A DNA stretch of 64,000 bases from Acridotheres tristis (taxonomy: Eukaryota; Chordata; Aves; Passeriformes; Sturnidae), in NCBI GenBank assembly GCA_037013685.1, contig CM072887.1, positions 36,259,154-36,323,153 of the forward strand, written 5' to 3'. Made by a program: the position numbers and the translations under genes. Under the pieces are notes generated by a model. It saw only the letters and a program-made list of their open reading frames with translations, searched no databases and was not told where the DNA came from. This document shows, one piece after another, positions 62,236-64,000 of the stretch. How positions within the stretch are numbered: position 1 is the stretch's first letter; each line of letters starts with the position of its first letter.

Positions 62236-64000
62236 GCTGGTTATGACAATTCATTGGAGTGCAGAGCAGGTCTGCACGGAGCTGATCCAGTTGGAAGGTG
62301 CACACCTGAAAAGCAGTGGGACTCATTCAGCCCTTCAAAGACTTTCAGATAATCTAAACCAGATTAATCAATCTCTGTACAAAAGAGACAGCATTGTGAG
62401 CAATTTGGGCTTGAAATTGCTTGAATGATCTTTGCTAAACACTGTCAAACTAGTCAGACTCCCACCTTTACTACTGGAAAGTGCAAATCTAGACACAAAC
62501 ATTTCTCTGCTTTTGTCAGAAATTATGCCTCAGCAAAGGACTAATCTGCCTGAGGACAAGTCTACCCAAAGGAGCTTCAGCAGGTCTAACAACCTGTTGA
62601 TGCTAGATCAATATTATCAGGACTGCTAATACAGACAATTTTGCTGGGCCAATGAAAATCAGGCAAAACCCCAGGTAATTTAAGACAAATTCTAGATCAA
62701 GAAATAGAAACTGCTTTTCTTCTGTGAAACAGGTTCAAGTCCTCCTATAGCAAGATAGTGACACATTGGCTACTTATCCACTCTAAAAAAAATGTGATGG
62801 TAATTTATATAAAATATAAGAATGGGTCCTGGTGTACTTCTGACCCTAGGACTGCACTATTTTAGATCACACCTGAGAATACGTTATTGCTTTGAATTTC
62901 AGAGCAATGATATATCAGGATCCATTTCCCAAAGGCTTTCTGCATGCAGATGCCCTGGATTGGAGGTTTGAAGAACTCCCCAGCGTAGTCATAGGCAGCC
63001 TTCATGTGCTTAGCTCCTCACCTTTTCACTTTTAATCCACTGCTCTAGATACCAAATCCAAATCTGTGGTAAAAACTTCCTACTTCCGCCTAACACCACA
63101 CATGAAAAGGTGCTGAATATTCCCTTATTGATCTCTAGTGTTGTAACACAAGAACGGATCTGGACTAGAAAATGATCAATTTACTCCCTCACTTGGAGGT
63201 AGTATTAACTCACTATTTAATTCAGTGAAAGCAAAGTTCAAGCTGTCATTGTCCTGAAACAGAAGCAGAGTTAGGTCTTACGAAAAGACAATACAGATGT
63301 GGTGCTTATGGCAAAAGGTAAATTCTTTTCAATGAAAATTTCAGTCCAAGCAAAGAATGGAAATATAATTTATCTGCCAACTCCTATTAGTTAAATTCTG
63401 TACAACCTTACTTTCTGGGGTGAAAATTTCTGAAAACTAGGTTTTGATGTATGTTATGTCCTGAGGATTAAAACACTAAAGATTTACAATAGTTGTGAGA
63501 GCTGGAGGAAAGAGAAGTAAAATCATTTGATATGCTAAAACTTCTTGTGTATGAACTGCTGTATTAGCTTACCATTCAATTGTTTTAATGACTTCACTCA
63601 AAGGCTTCTATCAAAGAAATTCCCACTCGTAATAACACTATGAATTACTGGCAGTTTGTGGATTATTCATTTCAGTGGCCATAAGTTCCCTTTCCTTTGA
63701 GACCTCATGAACTTCAACTGCAGAAGATTTATAGCTCTACTTTGGAAATCATTACTTAAATTTAGCTAGGACTTATTATCTTCCCTTACAAATTGTTATC
63801 ATTAAGTTGCCTGTAGTGAAAGCTTTTTATTATAGAGAAAAATTTTTAAGTTTAGATATAATTAGGGCTTCATTTCCACTGGACAGCAGATATGCAACAG
63901 TATCAGTCAGAAGCAGTTTAAATGACTGCTAATTTCCTAAAAGAGACAAAAGTTGAACTTATATTTTTTATTTTAGAGCTTTCTACTCTGTTCCAGAATG

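Overview
This window is vertebrate nuclear DNA, almost certainly from a bird. It is AT-rich, has no operon-like gene packing, and carries several CR1 LINE 3' ends of the avian type (a GGTTGGAAG...ATC-CAG...CCCCCTGCCATGGGCAGGGA tail, or its reverse with ATTCTATGA-type ends). Almost all of it is intron. The only protein-coding sequence I can defend is two exons of PRKN (PARK2, parkin, the RBR-type E3 ubiquitin ligase), both on the minus strand, with canonical splice sites and the same lengths and phases as human exons 8 (62 bp) and 9 (150 bp).

Layout, read along the plus strand, which is backwards relative to the gene: 1-28292 is the 5' part of PRKN intron 9; 28293-28442 is exon 9 (start of the IBR zinc domain); 28443-39856 is the complete intron 8 (11,414 bp); 39857-39918 is exon 8 (last RING1 zinc ligand plus the helix that leads into the IBR and carries the phospho-ubiquitin contacts His302 and Arg305); 39919-64000 is the 3' part of intron 7. 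I looked for exons 7 and 10 on the minus strand and did not find them, so they probably lie outside the window.

The introns hold transposon fossils of several ages: a fairly intact 3' CR1 (about 42.25-42.87 kb), two short avian CR1 3' ends (16.6 and 33.1 kb), older reptile-type CR1-like pieces (20.64-20.90 and 55.61-56.11 kb), and three MIR/CORE-SINE-like fragments clustered in intron 8. There are also simple repeats, one short stretch with an N at every other base, a C/A-rich tract that is G-rich on the transcribed strand, a perfect 15-bp hairpin overlapped by a second one, and several long pyrimidine-rich blocks. Most open reading frames of 60-180 codons here look like chance frames in AT-rich DNA or frames inside repeats. 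I did not find a previously undescribed biological system. The most useful observations are the parkin exons with their splice context and a few structured intronic elements.
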